Below, piece by piece: positions 6,467-14,608 of a stretch of DNA of 64,000 nt. The notes below the pieces were generated by a model, which was given only the letters and a program-made list of their open reading frames with translations, had not been told where the DNA came from and ran no database searches. Source of the DNA: an uncultured Eubacteriales bacterium (GTDB lineage: Bacteria > Bacillota > Clostridia > Oscillospirales > Acutalibacteraceae); NCBI GenBank assembly GCA_934445035.1, contig CAKSDI010000001.1:124001-188000 (forward strand), given 5' to 3'. Within the stretch, counting starts at the first letter, position 1, and every line of letters starts with the position of its first letter. A program made the translations under genes and the position numbers.

Positions 6467-8292
6467 ATGAGTGAAGGCAAATACCAAAAGGAAATAGCAG
6501 AGATATCTAAGACGATATACTCATATTGCTTATCCAAAACTTCGACACCGGAGGATGCTGAGGATCTTTCACAGGATATATTGCTTGAACTTACAAGATC
6601 GGTCAAGAACATTCGCGACGAGAACGCATTTTACGCTTTTATGTGGGGAGTTGCCGGGAATGTTTATAAACAGTGGTACAGAAAAAAGCTGAAAAACACC
6701 ACTTACGAATTACCGGAAAATATTCCGTCGGAAGACCAGCTTTTTTCGGAAGAAGACAGCAAATACTTATATCTTCTTAGGCGTGAATTAACTTTATTGT
6801 CGGCAAAATACCGTAAAGCGACTATTTCTTATTATATTGAAAACCACTCCTGCGCCGAGATCGCAAATTTGCTCTCAATTTCCGAAAGTATGGTAAAATA
6901 TTTGCTTTTCAAATCAAGAAAAATATTGAAAGAAGGAATGAATAGACAATACAATCAGGATACAACGCTTCTCATAGCGGAAAATTTGTCCGATTATATT
7001 GTCTCGTCATTTGAAATACGACAGTATTCCTGCATTCCTCGACTTCATAATCAAAAAAATTTTCTCGCTATGAGTCGAAGATTTTGTAAGATAACGGCGC
7101 TGTTTAGCGGCGCGGCGCCCGACCGAAGAATACTGTCGTATTGTGAGCGGAGGGCAACAAAGTCGATGAATGCGCCGTTTCTTCAAAAAAGTATTGTATC
7201 CTGATTGTATTGTCTATGGATAGAAGTTTAGGAGAACTCAGCTACAATCCCAAAGTTTTAATTCCTATGTACAGCGGGCAAGGACCGAACCGATTTTGGC
7301 AATTTATGCAAAGCAAAATCAAACAAAATATCGTTAGCTCTTGTTATAATGACGCACTTACAATTCAACAGATAAGTCTTGAAACAGGAATACCTCTGCC
7401 CTATCTTGATGATGAGATCAATGAACTCGAAAGCAAAAAAATTATACTTAAAAGCGGTAATCATTACAAGGCAAATGTTATTGTGATTACTGCCGAGTGT
7501 GCAGATGAAATAGCACGCGCCGCTAACAAATATCATAATTTGATTGCTGACAAAATAGAAACTTTTCTTAAAACCAAAATGGAAGAATATAAAAATATCG
7601 GGTTTAACGGGTGTAATTTTTGTGAAAACACTTTGCGCTGGCAGCTTTGCACCGTTCTTTTCAGAATGATAAACGGAATTGACCGCGGAAACAAAACAAG
7701 CGCCCCAAAGACGGGCTGGGGTGAATCCGCATATCTGTGGTGTGTTGAAAAACTAAGTGATAAGCATATTTTCGCTTATTGCGGAGTGGACAGCAAAAAT
7801 GGAGACAGCCTTTATTTTTTTGATTATTTAAAAGGCGGCAAAGGCGATCATCACGATTTTTACGGAAATGAACGATATATAAATATTTTCTGTGATATTT
7901 GCAGCGGCAGGACTGACGGCTTCAGCTAATATGATCTTGAAGCACTCGCCGAGATGATCAAAAAAGGATATGTGGTTAAAGAAAACAATAATTTTAAAGC
8001 GACAGTTCCTGTTTACACTTCCGATCAGTATAACCGACTTTGTACTCTTACAAAAGAATTTATAAATTCCGAGCTTATTGATATCATACATGATATGGAC
8101 AATACCTCCGCTCGGATTTTAAGCGCGCACACACCGAAGTCTTTGCAGGATCAGGTCGCAGGAATTGCCGCTATGGACAAGTTTGTTAATGCAGTGTGCA
8201 TCCCAGCCGCGATACTTATAGACCGAAATATTTTAAATACCTCTTGGGATCCGCTTGAAATGCCTACAACCTATGTTGTATTAAATTCATAA
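6467..8292 (+). pseudogene. ECF-like sigma factor with C-terminal extension, split by a MITE and a stop codon
   Basis: Removing the 272-base insertion between the two TA copies at 6943-6944 and 7215-7216 joins the frame exactly (AAT-ATG-GAT), and reading through one TAA at 7927-7929 restores a protein of about 517 residues that parallels the 549-residue sigma factor at 16872. Residues 1-159 keep sigma regions 2 and 4 (EDLSQDILLEL; a helix-turn-helix around CAEIANLLSISESMVKYLLF). As it stands, translation from 6467 would give a 245-residue protein with the native sigma domain and an 86-residue tail coded by the MITE. The rest survives as two frames, 7210-7929 and 7954-8292, which carry the wHTH-like and distal parts of the extension. 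It has a good AAAGGAG ribosome site. The bare sigma domain could still work; the full protein cannot be made. Confidence 0.88.
6945..7214. mobile_element. 270-bp MITE with 21-bp terminal inverted repeats and TA duplication
   Basis: The ends 6945-6965 and 7194-7214 are perfect inverted copies of each other (starting GACAATACAATCAGG), and are flanked by TA on both sides, giving a 24-bp symmetric block with the flank. A TA target duplication is typical of Tc1/mariner-IS630 relatives. It codes for no transposase. Inside is a second perfect inverted repeat, AATACGACAGTATTC (7015-7029) with its complement at 7128-7142, so the single strand could fold into a long hairpin. Precise excision restores the sigma factor frame, which confirms the boundaries. 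The transposase would have to come from elsewhere. Confidence 0.9.
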
Positions 8293-8299
8293 ATTTAAG

Positions 8300-8328
8300 T
8301 TGACAAATTAAATTACGCATTATATAAT
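8300..8328 (+). promoter_or_regulatory. consensus promoter of the GH127-like gene
   Basis: TTGACA (8300-8305), 17 bases, TATAAT (8323-8328): a full consensus sigma-A promoter, 30 bases before the ATG with an AAAAAGGAG ribosome site. Confidence 0.85.
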
Positions 8329-8358
8329 TACGCTGATAACTTAAAAAGGAGAAGTCTT

Positions 8359-10269
8359 ATGAGTTACAAAGTTGAATATAAAGTTAAGGATATAATGCAA
8401 ACGGCTCCACTCGGTTCCTGCTTTATAGAAGGTGAAATAGGCGCCCGTTTTGACCGATTTATCTACGAGCGCATAAGCAGTAACTTTGCCATTGAAGAAA
8501 TTCTTCGTGAAGCCGAAGATTTTTTTGCCACGCAGTATGACGATATATACACCTTTGGCTCCTGGCGCAGCGAATTTTGGGGCAAGCTCATGCTAAGCGC
8601 TGTGAGATGCTGCAGATATAAAAACGACGAAAAATTAAAAGAATCTCTTAAAAGATCGTGCTATAAAATACTCTCGTTGCAGCGAAAAGACGGTTACCTT
8701 TCTACATACAGAAATTCGGATAATATATATCCTTTTGACACTAAAAAATCCGCTCTTTACTCCGGTTGGGAAAATGACTACTGCTGGAATATCTGGGGAA
8801 TGAAATACACCCTGTGGGGTTTGATCGAAGCCTATGATTATCTTGATGACGAGCAAATTCTGTCCGGCGCAGTAAAACTTGCGGATTGGATAATTGCTAA
8901 GTTTGAAGCAGACGGGAAACGGGTTAAAGAAAGCGGCGTTATGGACGGTCTTCCGTCATGCTCAATTCTTAAACCTATGCTTATTCTTTACAAAATCACA
9001 GCCGATGATAAGTACCTAAAATTCGGTCAAGATATAGTTAAAGAATGGTCGCGCGATGATAATGAAAGACCGAATCTTTTATACAACGCTCTTTCAAAAA
9101 AGCCTGTTGCCGAATGGTATGATATTAACGACGGCTGGCTGCCCAAAGCTTATGAAATGACGAGCTGCTTTGACGGTATTCTTGAGTTATACCGTTTGAC
9201 CGGCGACCGAATTTTGCTCGAAGCATCCGAATCTTTTTACGAAACTCTCGTCAAATATGAATCTAACATTTTAGGCTCGGTCGGATATTGCGAAAGATAT
9301 CATAATGCGGCAGATTATGCCGACGCCGCAACCGAAGTCTGCGATGTAATTCATTGGATGCGTTTGTGTCACGAGTTGTTTAAGATCACAGGAAATATTA
9401 AATATATAAATTCCTTTGAAAAAGCATTTTTAAACGCTTTTTTGGCAGGAGTATATTCAGACGGAAAAAGCGGAGCATTTTTTGTTCGTTCCGCAGGCAG
9501 ACACTGGAACGCTTTGCCTCAATGTGAAACAAAATATCAGCATTGCTGCCTTAACAATGTGGGGCGCGGATTTGCAAATGCCGCCGAAACCGCTGTTACT
9601 GAGAATGAAAACGGTTATTTTATTAACTTATACAATCAAAGCTATGTTCGTTTTAAAGATACCGAAATCTGCGTAGGTTCGGGATATACTGACGGCGGAT
9701 CGGTCGGACTCTCCGTAAGAAACCCCAAACCCGGCAAAAAGCTTTATCTTAGAGTTCCCGAATGGAGTAAAAACACAAAACTGCGCATTGATCTCGATGA
9801 TGAAATTCCGGTCAAATGCGGTGAATATTATGAGGTCAAGCTTAATCCCGGCACGACAATTTTAAAAATAAGATTTGATATGACGGTTCAAGTGATCGAA
9901 AGAAAATGGTCGCTTATCCCTGATGGCGATTATCATCTTGTAAGATGGGTAGACAGCGTTTACGGCGTTTGCAATAAAGAAAGTATGCTAAAAAGCTCAA
10001 AAATTGTACTGCGCCGCGGTCCTGTTATATTAGCCCGAACAAAACGATTCGGAGCCAAAGAGAGCGATATGTTTACGGCCGATTCTCTCTACGGCAAAAG
10101 CATTACCGAAATAACAGCGCCTCAACTCAAGAACAATTCTAACTGTCTTGTTGTTACAAGAGTTAATATTACCGCTGACGGTATATCAAGCGAATATGTT
10201 ATGTGCGACTATGCGTCTGCAGCTAATTTTGAAAGTGACGACGCAAAATTCTTCTCAATATACCTATAA
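8359..10269 (+). CDS. GH127-like glycoside hydrolase (DUF1680, beta-L-arabinofuranosidase family)
   Basis: A 636-residue protein with no signal peptide, so probably cytoplasmic. The N-terminal two thirds is an (alpha/alpha) barrel: WGMKYTLWGLIEAYDYL and the helices around it match the GH127/DUF1680 pattern. Family enzymes use an active-site cysteine cluster with zinc; here the candidates are Cys in ATEVCDVIHW and the CC pair in YQHCCLNN. The C-terminal third is beta-rich. Known members cleave beta-L-arabinofuranosides from plant glycans, but the family is wide and the substrate cannot be read. It stands alone between a full consensus promoter and a strong terminator, with no transporter next to it. 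Confidence 0.82.
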   Translation: MSYKVEYKVKDIMQTAPLGSCFIEGEIGARFDRFIYERISSNFAIEEILREAEDFFATQYDDIYTFGSWRSEFWGKLMLSAVRCCRYKNDEKLKESLKRSCYKILSLQRKDGYLSTYRNSDNIYPFDTKKSALYSGWENDYCWNIWGMKYTLWGLIEAYDYLDDEQILSGAVKLADWIIAKFEADGKRVKESGVMDGLPSCSILKPMLILYKITADDKYLKFGQDIVKEWSRDDNERPNLLYNALSKKPVAEWYDINDGWLPKAYEMTSCFDGILELYRLTGDRILLEASESFYETLVKYESNILGSVGYCERYHNAADYADAATEVCDVIHWMRLCHELFKITGNIKYINSFEKAFLNAFLAGVYSDGKSGAFFVRSAGRHWNALPQCETKYQHCCLNNVGRGFANAAETAVTENENGYFINLYNQSYVRFKDTEICVGSGYTDGGSVGLSVRNPKPGKKLYLRVPEWSKNTKLRIDLDDEIPVKCGEYYEVKLNPGTTILKIRFDMTVQVIERKWSLIPDGDYHLVRWVDSVYGVCNKESMLKSSKIVLRRGPVILARTKRFGAKESDMFTADSLYGKSITEITAPQLKNNSNCLVVTRVNITADGISSEYVMCDYASAANFESDDAKFFSIYL

Positions 10270-10288
10270 TTTAAAAGCAACAATAAAA

Positions 10289-10329
10289 ATGACCGAAAGC
10301 AGAGAAAAACTCTGCTTTCGGTCATTTTA
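10289..10329 (+). terminator. strong terminator after the hydrolase, usable from both sides
   Basis: A perfect 16-bp stem, ATGACCGAAAGCAGAG (10289-10304) and its complement (10310-10325), with an AAAAA loop and flanked by AAAA and TTTT. It shares GACCGAAAGCAGAG with the tRNA terminator at 6130. The membrane-protein gene on the other strand ends just beyond it. Confidence 0.85.
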
Positions 10330-10344
10330 TAAAAAAGAAGACAC

Positions 10345-10668
10345 TTAAGATTTATATTTTGCATATATCCGCTTATATACGATCATAAGGAGTGGAAGTC
10401 CGATAACGCAACTTAAAACAATCAAAATAAGCGATATTATTGCGTGCCGCAAGCCCAAAAATGTTGATACCCATAACGGAATAGAAAATACTATCCACAT
10501 TATTCCGTTAGCGCGGTTATAAGCGGGAATATCGGCAATTTCCGTTTCCTCTACGGTTGACAAGGACCAAAACCACATAGGTTTTTTCCTAAAAAAAGCA
10601 TATACGCCTATGATACTAAACAAAGCGCTGCAAGGAACCATAATGAGAAGATAAATAATATTGTTCAT
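10345..10668 (-). CDS. small integral membrane protein, unknown function
   Basis: A 107-residue protein with three or four hydrophobic segments (about residues 2-24, 52-70, 73-98). I chose ATG 10668 because AAAGGAG lies seven bases before it; the frame is open further upstream but without a ribosome site. The central loop, with WFWS and ADIPAYNRANGIMW, is of a type seen in uncharacterised Firmicutes membrane proteins. No domain that names a function is visible. It stands alone, converging on the hydrolase terminator. Confidence 0.7.
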   Translation of the reverse strand: MNNIIYLLIMVPCSALFSIIGVYAFFRKKPMWFWSLSTVEETEIADIPAYNRANGIMWIVFSIPLWVSTFLGLRHAIISLILIVLSCVIGLPLLMIVYKRIYAKYKS

Positions 10669-10816
10669 ATTTGCTCTCCTTTGAAGAACTATGCTTATTA
10701 TATTGCAAAGAGCTTTAGGATTCAACTGTTTATATTTTTCTTTTTTTACCGGAATTAGTAATTTTATAATAAAAAGCGGCGAGGGATAATCCTCACCGCC
10801 AATTTTGATTCATAAT

Positions 10817-11347
10817 TTATTCTTCTAGAAAGCCTATTTCTGCCATAATACCGGAAAGTTTTTGCATTTGTTCCTCATTACCGGAACATTTTTCAAGGGC
10901 AGCCAAAGCTTTTGTCTTTAAAGTTTTTTTACCTGTTAAATCGTCATACATTTTACTGTAAAGCTCCAAAAGCTGTTGCAAGCTTTCCTCTCGATGATGA
11001 AAAACTTCAGTCAAAGCGGATAATTTTTTGACAGCGATTTCATCATGTACTGTAACGCTTTCTTCGCCGTTTCGATCGCAATCTTCAACACAGCCGATAT
11101 TATTGACCGTGTTTTTTAAATCACTGAACTCGCTCTGAACTTTTTCTATTTGCTTTAAAATATAATCTATTGAAAACTTTTCTGTTTTTTTATTTTCTGA
11201 CATTTTACAGTCCTCCGAATCTGAATAAGGCGGACACGTAAAGCATATTTTATTTTCATTTATGAAGCGCGCCCTGCCGTTTTTAACAAGACCTTTTGCC
11301 CTTTTAGGATAGGTCGCTCCGTATTCTTTTCCTTGTTTATCTACCAC
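10817..11347 (-). CDS. conserved hypothetical protein with a KRAKGLVK motif and helical tail
   Basis: A protein of at least 176 residues that I cannot name. The N-terminal 40 residues are compact and basic (EYGATYPKRAKGLVKNG, then CFTCPP), while residues 50-176 are acidic and helical, probably coiled coil (KIEKVQSEFSDLKNTV-like heptads). The start is odd: GTG 11347 has no ribosome site in range, while the frame stays open upstream through ATT and ATA codons and the best ribosome site (AAGGGGAAG) points to ATA 11365. A non-standard start, or an ATG lost by mutation, is possible. Its own promoter and two repeated leader hairpins lie upstream. Confidence 0.65.
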   Translation of the reverse strand: MVDKQGKEYGATYPKRAKGLVKNGRARFINENKICFTCPPYSDSEDCKMSENKKTEKFSIDYILKQIEKVQSEFSDLKNTVNNIGCVEDCDRNGEESVTVHDEIAVKKLSALTEVFHHREESLQQLLELYSKMYDDLTGKKTLKTKALAALEKCSGNEEQMQKLSGIMAEIGFLEE

Positions 11348-11362
11348 AATAATGTTTTTTTC

Positions 11363-11423
11363 TATGGGTATCTTCCCCTTTGCAGTAAAAGTAAAGCCGT
11401 TTTTTGTTATGGGTGCCGTCCCC
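11363..11423 (-). promoter_or_regulatory. leader with two near-identical hairpin motifs
   Basis: On the minus strand GGGGACGGCACCCATA (11423-11408) and GGGGAAGATACCCATA (11378-11363) are 13/16 identical and each can fold as GGGG-loop-CCC. The second one contains the only good ribosome site of the downstream gene, so folding would hide it. AAGCCGT and ACGGCTT can also enclose the first motif. Tandem hairpins of this kind suggest RNA-level control. It is not a match to guanidine-II, whose loops should both be ACGR. Confidence 0.4.
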
Positions 11424-11435
11424 GTTTACGGCTTA

Positions 11436-11464
11436 ATTATAACATAATATCAAAAAAATTTCAA
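11436..11464 (-). promoter_or_regulatory. promoter of the KRAKGLVK-motif gene
   Basis: TTGAAA (11459-11464) and TATAAT (11436-11441), 17 bases apart, on the minus strand. The -35 box overlaps the stop codon of the upstream MATE gene. Confidence 0.75.
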
Positions 11465-12801
11465 TAATGATATTTTTCTCTTTTTATAAGCATGAAAGCA
11501 CCGGATAATAAAACTGCGGCGAACTCTGCGACAATTATTGACAGCCATACGCCGTTGATACCTAAAATCGACGGCAATATAAGCACGGCGGCGACCTGGA
11601 ATACAAGAGTCCGTAAAAAAGAGATGAGGGCGGAAGTCGCACCGTCGTTTAATGCAGTGAAAAATCCGGAGCCGAAAATAGCATAGCCCATAAATGCAAA
11701 AGAAAGAGCAAAAATTCTAAAGCCCGATACGGTCAGCTCCATAAGCTGCGAATCATAGCCGACAAATATTTTAGCAAGAAGATTTGCAAGCAGTAAAGCA
11801 GACGCCACCATCGATACGCCGAAAATTCCTATTATCGTAAGGCTCTTTTTAAGCAGACTTTTAAGCTCCGAGTAATTTTTAGCCCCGTCGTGATAACCGA
11901 AAACCGGAGCTGTGCCGATAGTATAGCCTATAAAAGCGGCGGAAAATATCATACTTACATACATCATAACGCCGTAAGCCGCAACGCCGTTTTCTCCGGC
12001 ATACTTTAAAAGCTGAATATTATAAAGCATTCCTACAAGACTCATCGAAACATTGCTCATAAATTCCGAAGATCCGTTTGTGCAGGCTTTTATCAGCGCT
12101 TTTTTATTAAAGCTTGTTTGACCTAACATTAAAAGACTGCTGTTTTTCCTAAAGAAATATAAAATCGGGAAGCTTCCTCCTATAAACTGACTGACAGCCG
12201 TTGCAGCGGCGGCTCCCATTAATTTATAGCTTTGCGGGAGTAATATAACAAGAACAGCGTCAAGCACCATATTTGTTACTCCCGAAGACAAGGTCACCGC
12301 AAGTCCGATATGCGGCTTTTGCGCGGTAACGAAAAACGACTGAAAAAGATACTGAAGACAGGCAAACGGGAGTGCAAGCAATATAATTCTCGCATATTCA
12401 ACGGAATTTTCAAGCATTGCTCCGCTCGCTCCCAAAAGCCGTGCTATAGGCCTGATAAACGCAATTCCCAAAACCGCAAAAATTACGCCTAATACGAATG
12501 TTGCGTAAACGAACAATGAAAAGTAAGCGTTTGCCTTTTCTCTGTCGCCCTCGCCCAAAGTTTTGGCTACTATGGCAGAACCGCCCGTGCCGAAAATAAA
12601 ACCGACAGTCGAAAGTATCATTAAAAACGGCATTATTAAATTAAGAGCGGCAAAAGGGGTTTTGCCGGCAAAATTTGATACGAAAAAACCGTCGACAATC
12701 GAATATACGGATGTAAAGATCATCATTATTATAGACGGCAGTGTAAATCTTAAAAGCCTGCCGTAAGTAAAGTGATCGGATAATTGTATATAATTTTTCA
12801 T
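11461..12801 (-). CDS. MATE family multidrug/drug-sodium antiporter
   Basis: A 446-residue inner-membrane exporter with about twelve membrane spans in two six-helix halves. The N-terminal part (TLPSIIMMIFTSVYSIVDG, then GTGGSAIVAKTLGEGD near residues 71-87) carries the MATE signature, and length fits the family (about 440-460). Such proteins expel cationic drugs in exchange for Na+ or H+. It follows the MarR gene by 16 bases in the same direction and so is probably repressed by it, the usual arrangement for drug-induced pumps. The substrate cannot be read. A second MATE gene lies at 18646; the two are not close copies. Confidence 0.93.
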   Translation of the reverse strand: MKNYIQLSDHFTYGRLLRFTLPSIIMMIFTSVYSIVDGFFVSNFAGKTPFAALNLIMPFLMILSTVGFIFGTGGSAIVAKTLGEGDREKANAYFSLFVYATFVLGVIFAVLGIAFIRPIARLLGASGAMLENSVEYARIILLALPFACLQYLFQSFFVTAQKPHIGLAVTLSSGVTNMVLDAVLVILLPQSYKLMGAAAATAVSQFIGGSFPILYFFRKNSSLLMLGQTSFNKKALIKACTNGSSEFMSNVSMSLVGMLYNIQLLKYAGENGVAAYGVMMYVSMIFSAAFIGYTIGTAPVFGYHDGAKNYSELKSLLKKSLTIIGIFGVSMVASALLLANLLAKIFVGYDSQLMELTVSGFRIFALSFAFMGYAIFGSGFFTALNDGATSALISFLRTLVFQVAAVLILPSILGINGVWLSIIVAEFAAVLLSGAFMLIKREKYHY

Positions 12802-12817
12802 TTTTCTCTCCTGAATT

Positions 12818-13255
12818 TTATAAAATATCTATCTGTTTTTTAAACGATTTATTATACTTTTCCATTAAATCAATATAATACTTTGTTTCTTCTTCGTTCC
12901 ATTCTTCAAAAGCGGCGCATTCTGCTTTAAATAAGCGGACAACGGTATTTTCACAATAATCTTTTCCTTTTTTAGTCAAAAACACCTGCTTGTTTTTACC
13001 TTTGTATTTTTCAAGATAAATAAACCCTTTTCCCTCAAGCTTTCTGACCGCCGAATTGACCGTCTGCTTACTTATTCCGCTTTCAAAGCAAATATCGTGC
13101 AAAAGACAGCAATCCTTTTTGTCTATAATCATATAGAGTATAAACATTTCGCTGTCGGACAAGCCGAATTTCAGCGCCGCCCGATGATACAATGCGTTAA
13201 GATCATTCGTAAGACAGTTGATTTTATGAACTTTTTCACGGTAATTTTTATTCAT
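12818..13255 (-). CDS. MarR family transcriptional regulator of the MATE pump
   Basis: A 145-residue winged-helix regulator. Residues 30-100 hold the MarR core: LSDSEMFILYMI, a recognition helix around ISKQTVNSAVRKLEGKGFI, and the wing KGKNKQVFLTKKG. It starts at ATG 13255 after GGAGG. It is the first gene of the marR-MATE operon, and its promoter contains a perfect inverted repeat that is the likely operator, so it should repress itself and the pump until a ligand binds. Confidence 0.93.
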   Translation of the reverse strand: MNKNYREKVHKINCLTNDLNALYHRAALKFGLSDSEMFILYMIIDKKDCCLLHDICFESGISKQTVNSAVRKLEGKGFIYLEKYKGKNKQVFLTKKGKDYCENTVVRLFKAECAAFEEWNEEETKYYIDLMEKYNKSFKKQIDIL

Positions 13256-13288
13256 CAGAATTCCTCCGAAACGAATTCACACCCGATA

Positions 13289-13317
13289 ATTATAGTACGA
13301 AATCGTACTAAAGTCAA
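13289..13317 (-). promoter_or_regulatory. marR promoter with a built-in palindromic operator
   Basis: On the minus strand TTGACT (13312-13317) and TATAAT (13289-13294) lie 17 bases apart. The palindrome TAGTACGAAATCGTACTA (13293-13310, 8-bp arms) fills the spacer and reaches into the -10 box, the classic position for repression by a MarR dimer. Confidence 0.85.
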
Positions 13318-13339
13318 TAAAAATATTATCAACTTACAG

Positions 13340-13369
13340 TTGTCTTTTGGTAAACGGATATGTTATACT
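13340..13369 (+). promoter_or_regulatory. promoter of the first XRE gene
   Basis: TTGTCT (13340-13345), 18 bases, TATACT (13364-13369). The -10 region (GGTAAACGGATATGTTATAC) is repeated exactly before the second XRE gene at 15596. A second AT-rich TATAAT cluster follows at 13389-13399. Confidence 0.5.
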
Positions 13370-13570
13370 TTTTTAAAAGAAGATGTTTTATAATATAATC
13401 AGAAAGCGCTTTCAAATATAATGAGGTGAAGCAAAATGCTAAATATCGGAGAAAAGATCAAAACTTTAAGAAAAGCACAGGATGTGACCCAGGAAAAGCT
13501 GGCTGATTATTTAAACATTTCCTCTCAGGCGGTATCTAAGTGGGAAAACGGTCTTGCATTGCCTGATGTA
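13349..13570 (+). repeat. duplicated promoter and HTH-coding segment, copy 1
   Basis: About 220 bases, running from the -10 region through the first 45 codons of the XRE gene, are nearly identical to 15596-15817. Similarity stops within the helix-turn-helix domain, so the two genes share a regulator front and have different rear parts. Confidence 0.85.
13402..13413 (+). promoter_or_regulatory. cre-like palindrome GAAAGCGCTTTC, copy 1
   Basis: A perfect 12-bp palindrome with a central CG, flanked as AGAAAGCGCTTTCA, one base off the ideal CcpA/LacI-family cre site. It lies between the promoter and the ribosome site of the XRE gene, where a bound protein would block transcription. Confidence 0.55.
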
Positions 13571-14539
13571 ACGCTTATTCCCGCTTTGGCAGGCTTTTTC
13601 GGGGTTTCCGCCGACTATTTGCTCGGTATTGACAATGAAAATACAGACAAGGTTATTGAAGATGTTCTCGTTGAAGTATTTCGCTTAAAGCATATCGCAA
13701 AGGCAAAAGAAGGCGTTGCGTTAATAGAAAAAACGCTTCGGTCATATCCAAACAATCATAAATTGCTTGCAGAGTGGGTGGAATTGAAAGTACAATATAC
13801 CTTTGAGCGGAACTGCGAGAAAAAAGAATGGCTGAAACAGATTGAGGATAAAGCCAATATCGTTTTACATGACAGTAATGACGATTATATCAGATACAAA
13901 GCAAAGTTAGCTCTTACTCTTGCTTACTCTTTTTGCGGAGAAAGAGTAAAGGCTGAAAAGCTTTGCGACACATTTCCCGAAGAAGCCTATTCACGAATAG
14001 ATATGTATTCGATGACTGCCCGGGCGCAGGAAAAAGTTAAATATTTGCGCGGCTGTATCGGCTGTAACCTCAAAAAATTACTTGTGAATATTTTATGTAT
14101 TACAAAGCATTACTACTGCTTCGCAGATCCAAAAGACGCTATACCGGTTTGCAATATAGCTCTTAATATAATAAATTCTATCGGTGACGAAGGCTTTTTA
14201 ATCGGTTTTTCTGCAGAAGCGTACAGCGATCTTGCAAATGCCTACGCAAAGCTGAAGGATAAGAGCGGTGTTATAACAAATGTGGAAGCTGCTTTTAAAG
14301 AGAATCTGAAAATGGATTCTCTTGTCGGCAACGGTGATTATACCTACACATCCCCGCTGTTAACCGGAGAAACATTTAATAAAGAAAAAGTGGTGTATTA
14401 TGCGCCTATTTCAGCTACAGAAAGCTACATTCAGATAATTTCTCAAAGGAGGTCATATGATTGGCTAAAAAAGGATCCGGATTTCATAGATCTGATCAGA
14501 GAGTTGAAAGAAAAAGTCATACCGTATGATCCCGATTAA
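13436..14539 (+). CDS. XRE family regulator with helical-repeat C-terminus
   Basis: A 367-residue regulator. Residues 5-60 are an XRE helix-turn-helix (TQEKLADYLNISSQAVSKWE), and the rest (about 80-360) is helical with TPR-like pairs. Such proteins use the C-terminal repeats to sense a peptide or partner. Start ATG 13436 has a GAGGTG site. The next gene, an AraC/GyrI regulator, starts 69 bases after its stop. The N-terminal 45 codons and the whole upstream region are a near copy of those of the gene at 15683, while the C-termini are only distantly alike. It may bind the same operator as its paralogue. Confidence 0.88.
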   Translation: MLNIGEKIKTLRKAQDVTQEKLADYLNISSQAVSKWENGLALPDVTLIPALAGFFGVSADYLLGIDNENTDKVIEDVLVEVFRLKHIAKAKEGVALIEKTLRSYPNNHKLLAEWVELKVQYTFERNCEKKEWLKQIEDKANIVLHDSNDDYIRYKAKLALTLAYSFCGERVKAEKLCDTFPEEAYSRIDMYSMTARAQEKVKYLRGCIGCNLKKLLVNILCITKHYYCFADPKDAIPVCNIALNIINSIGDEGFLIGFSAEAYSDLANAYAKLKDKSGVITNVEAAFKENLKMDSLVGNGDYTYTSPLLTGETFNKEKVVYYAPISATESYIQIISQRRSYDWLKKDPDFIDLIRELKEKVIPYDPD

Positions 14540-14608
14540 ACAGAGCACAAAATATCGGGAAAAACAAATCGCCTTTTGATAAAATACAGACAGACAAGGA
14601 GGGATAGC

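Noticed and set aside
7828..8091. Minus-strand frame across the sigma pseudogene
   Set aside because: The plus strand keeps sigma-extension similarity to the paralogue on both sides of the stop, which explains the sequence.
11363..11423. Guanidine-II (mini-ykkC) riboswitch
   Set aside because: The tandem hairpins are suggestive, but only one loop reads ACGG and the other AAGA, and the downstream gene is not a guanidine exporter.
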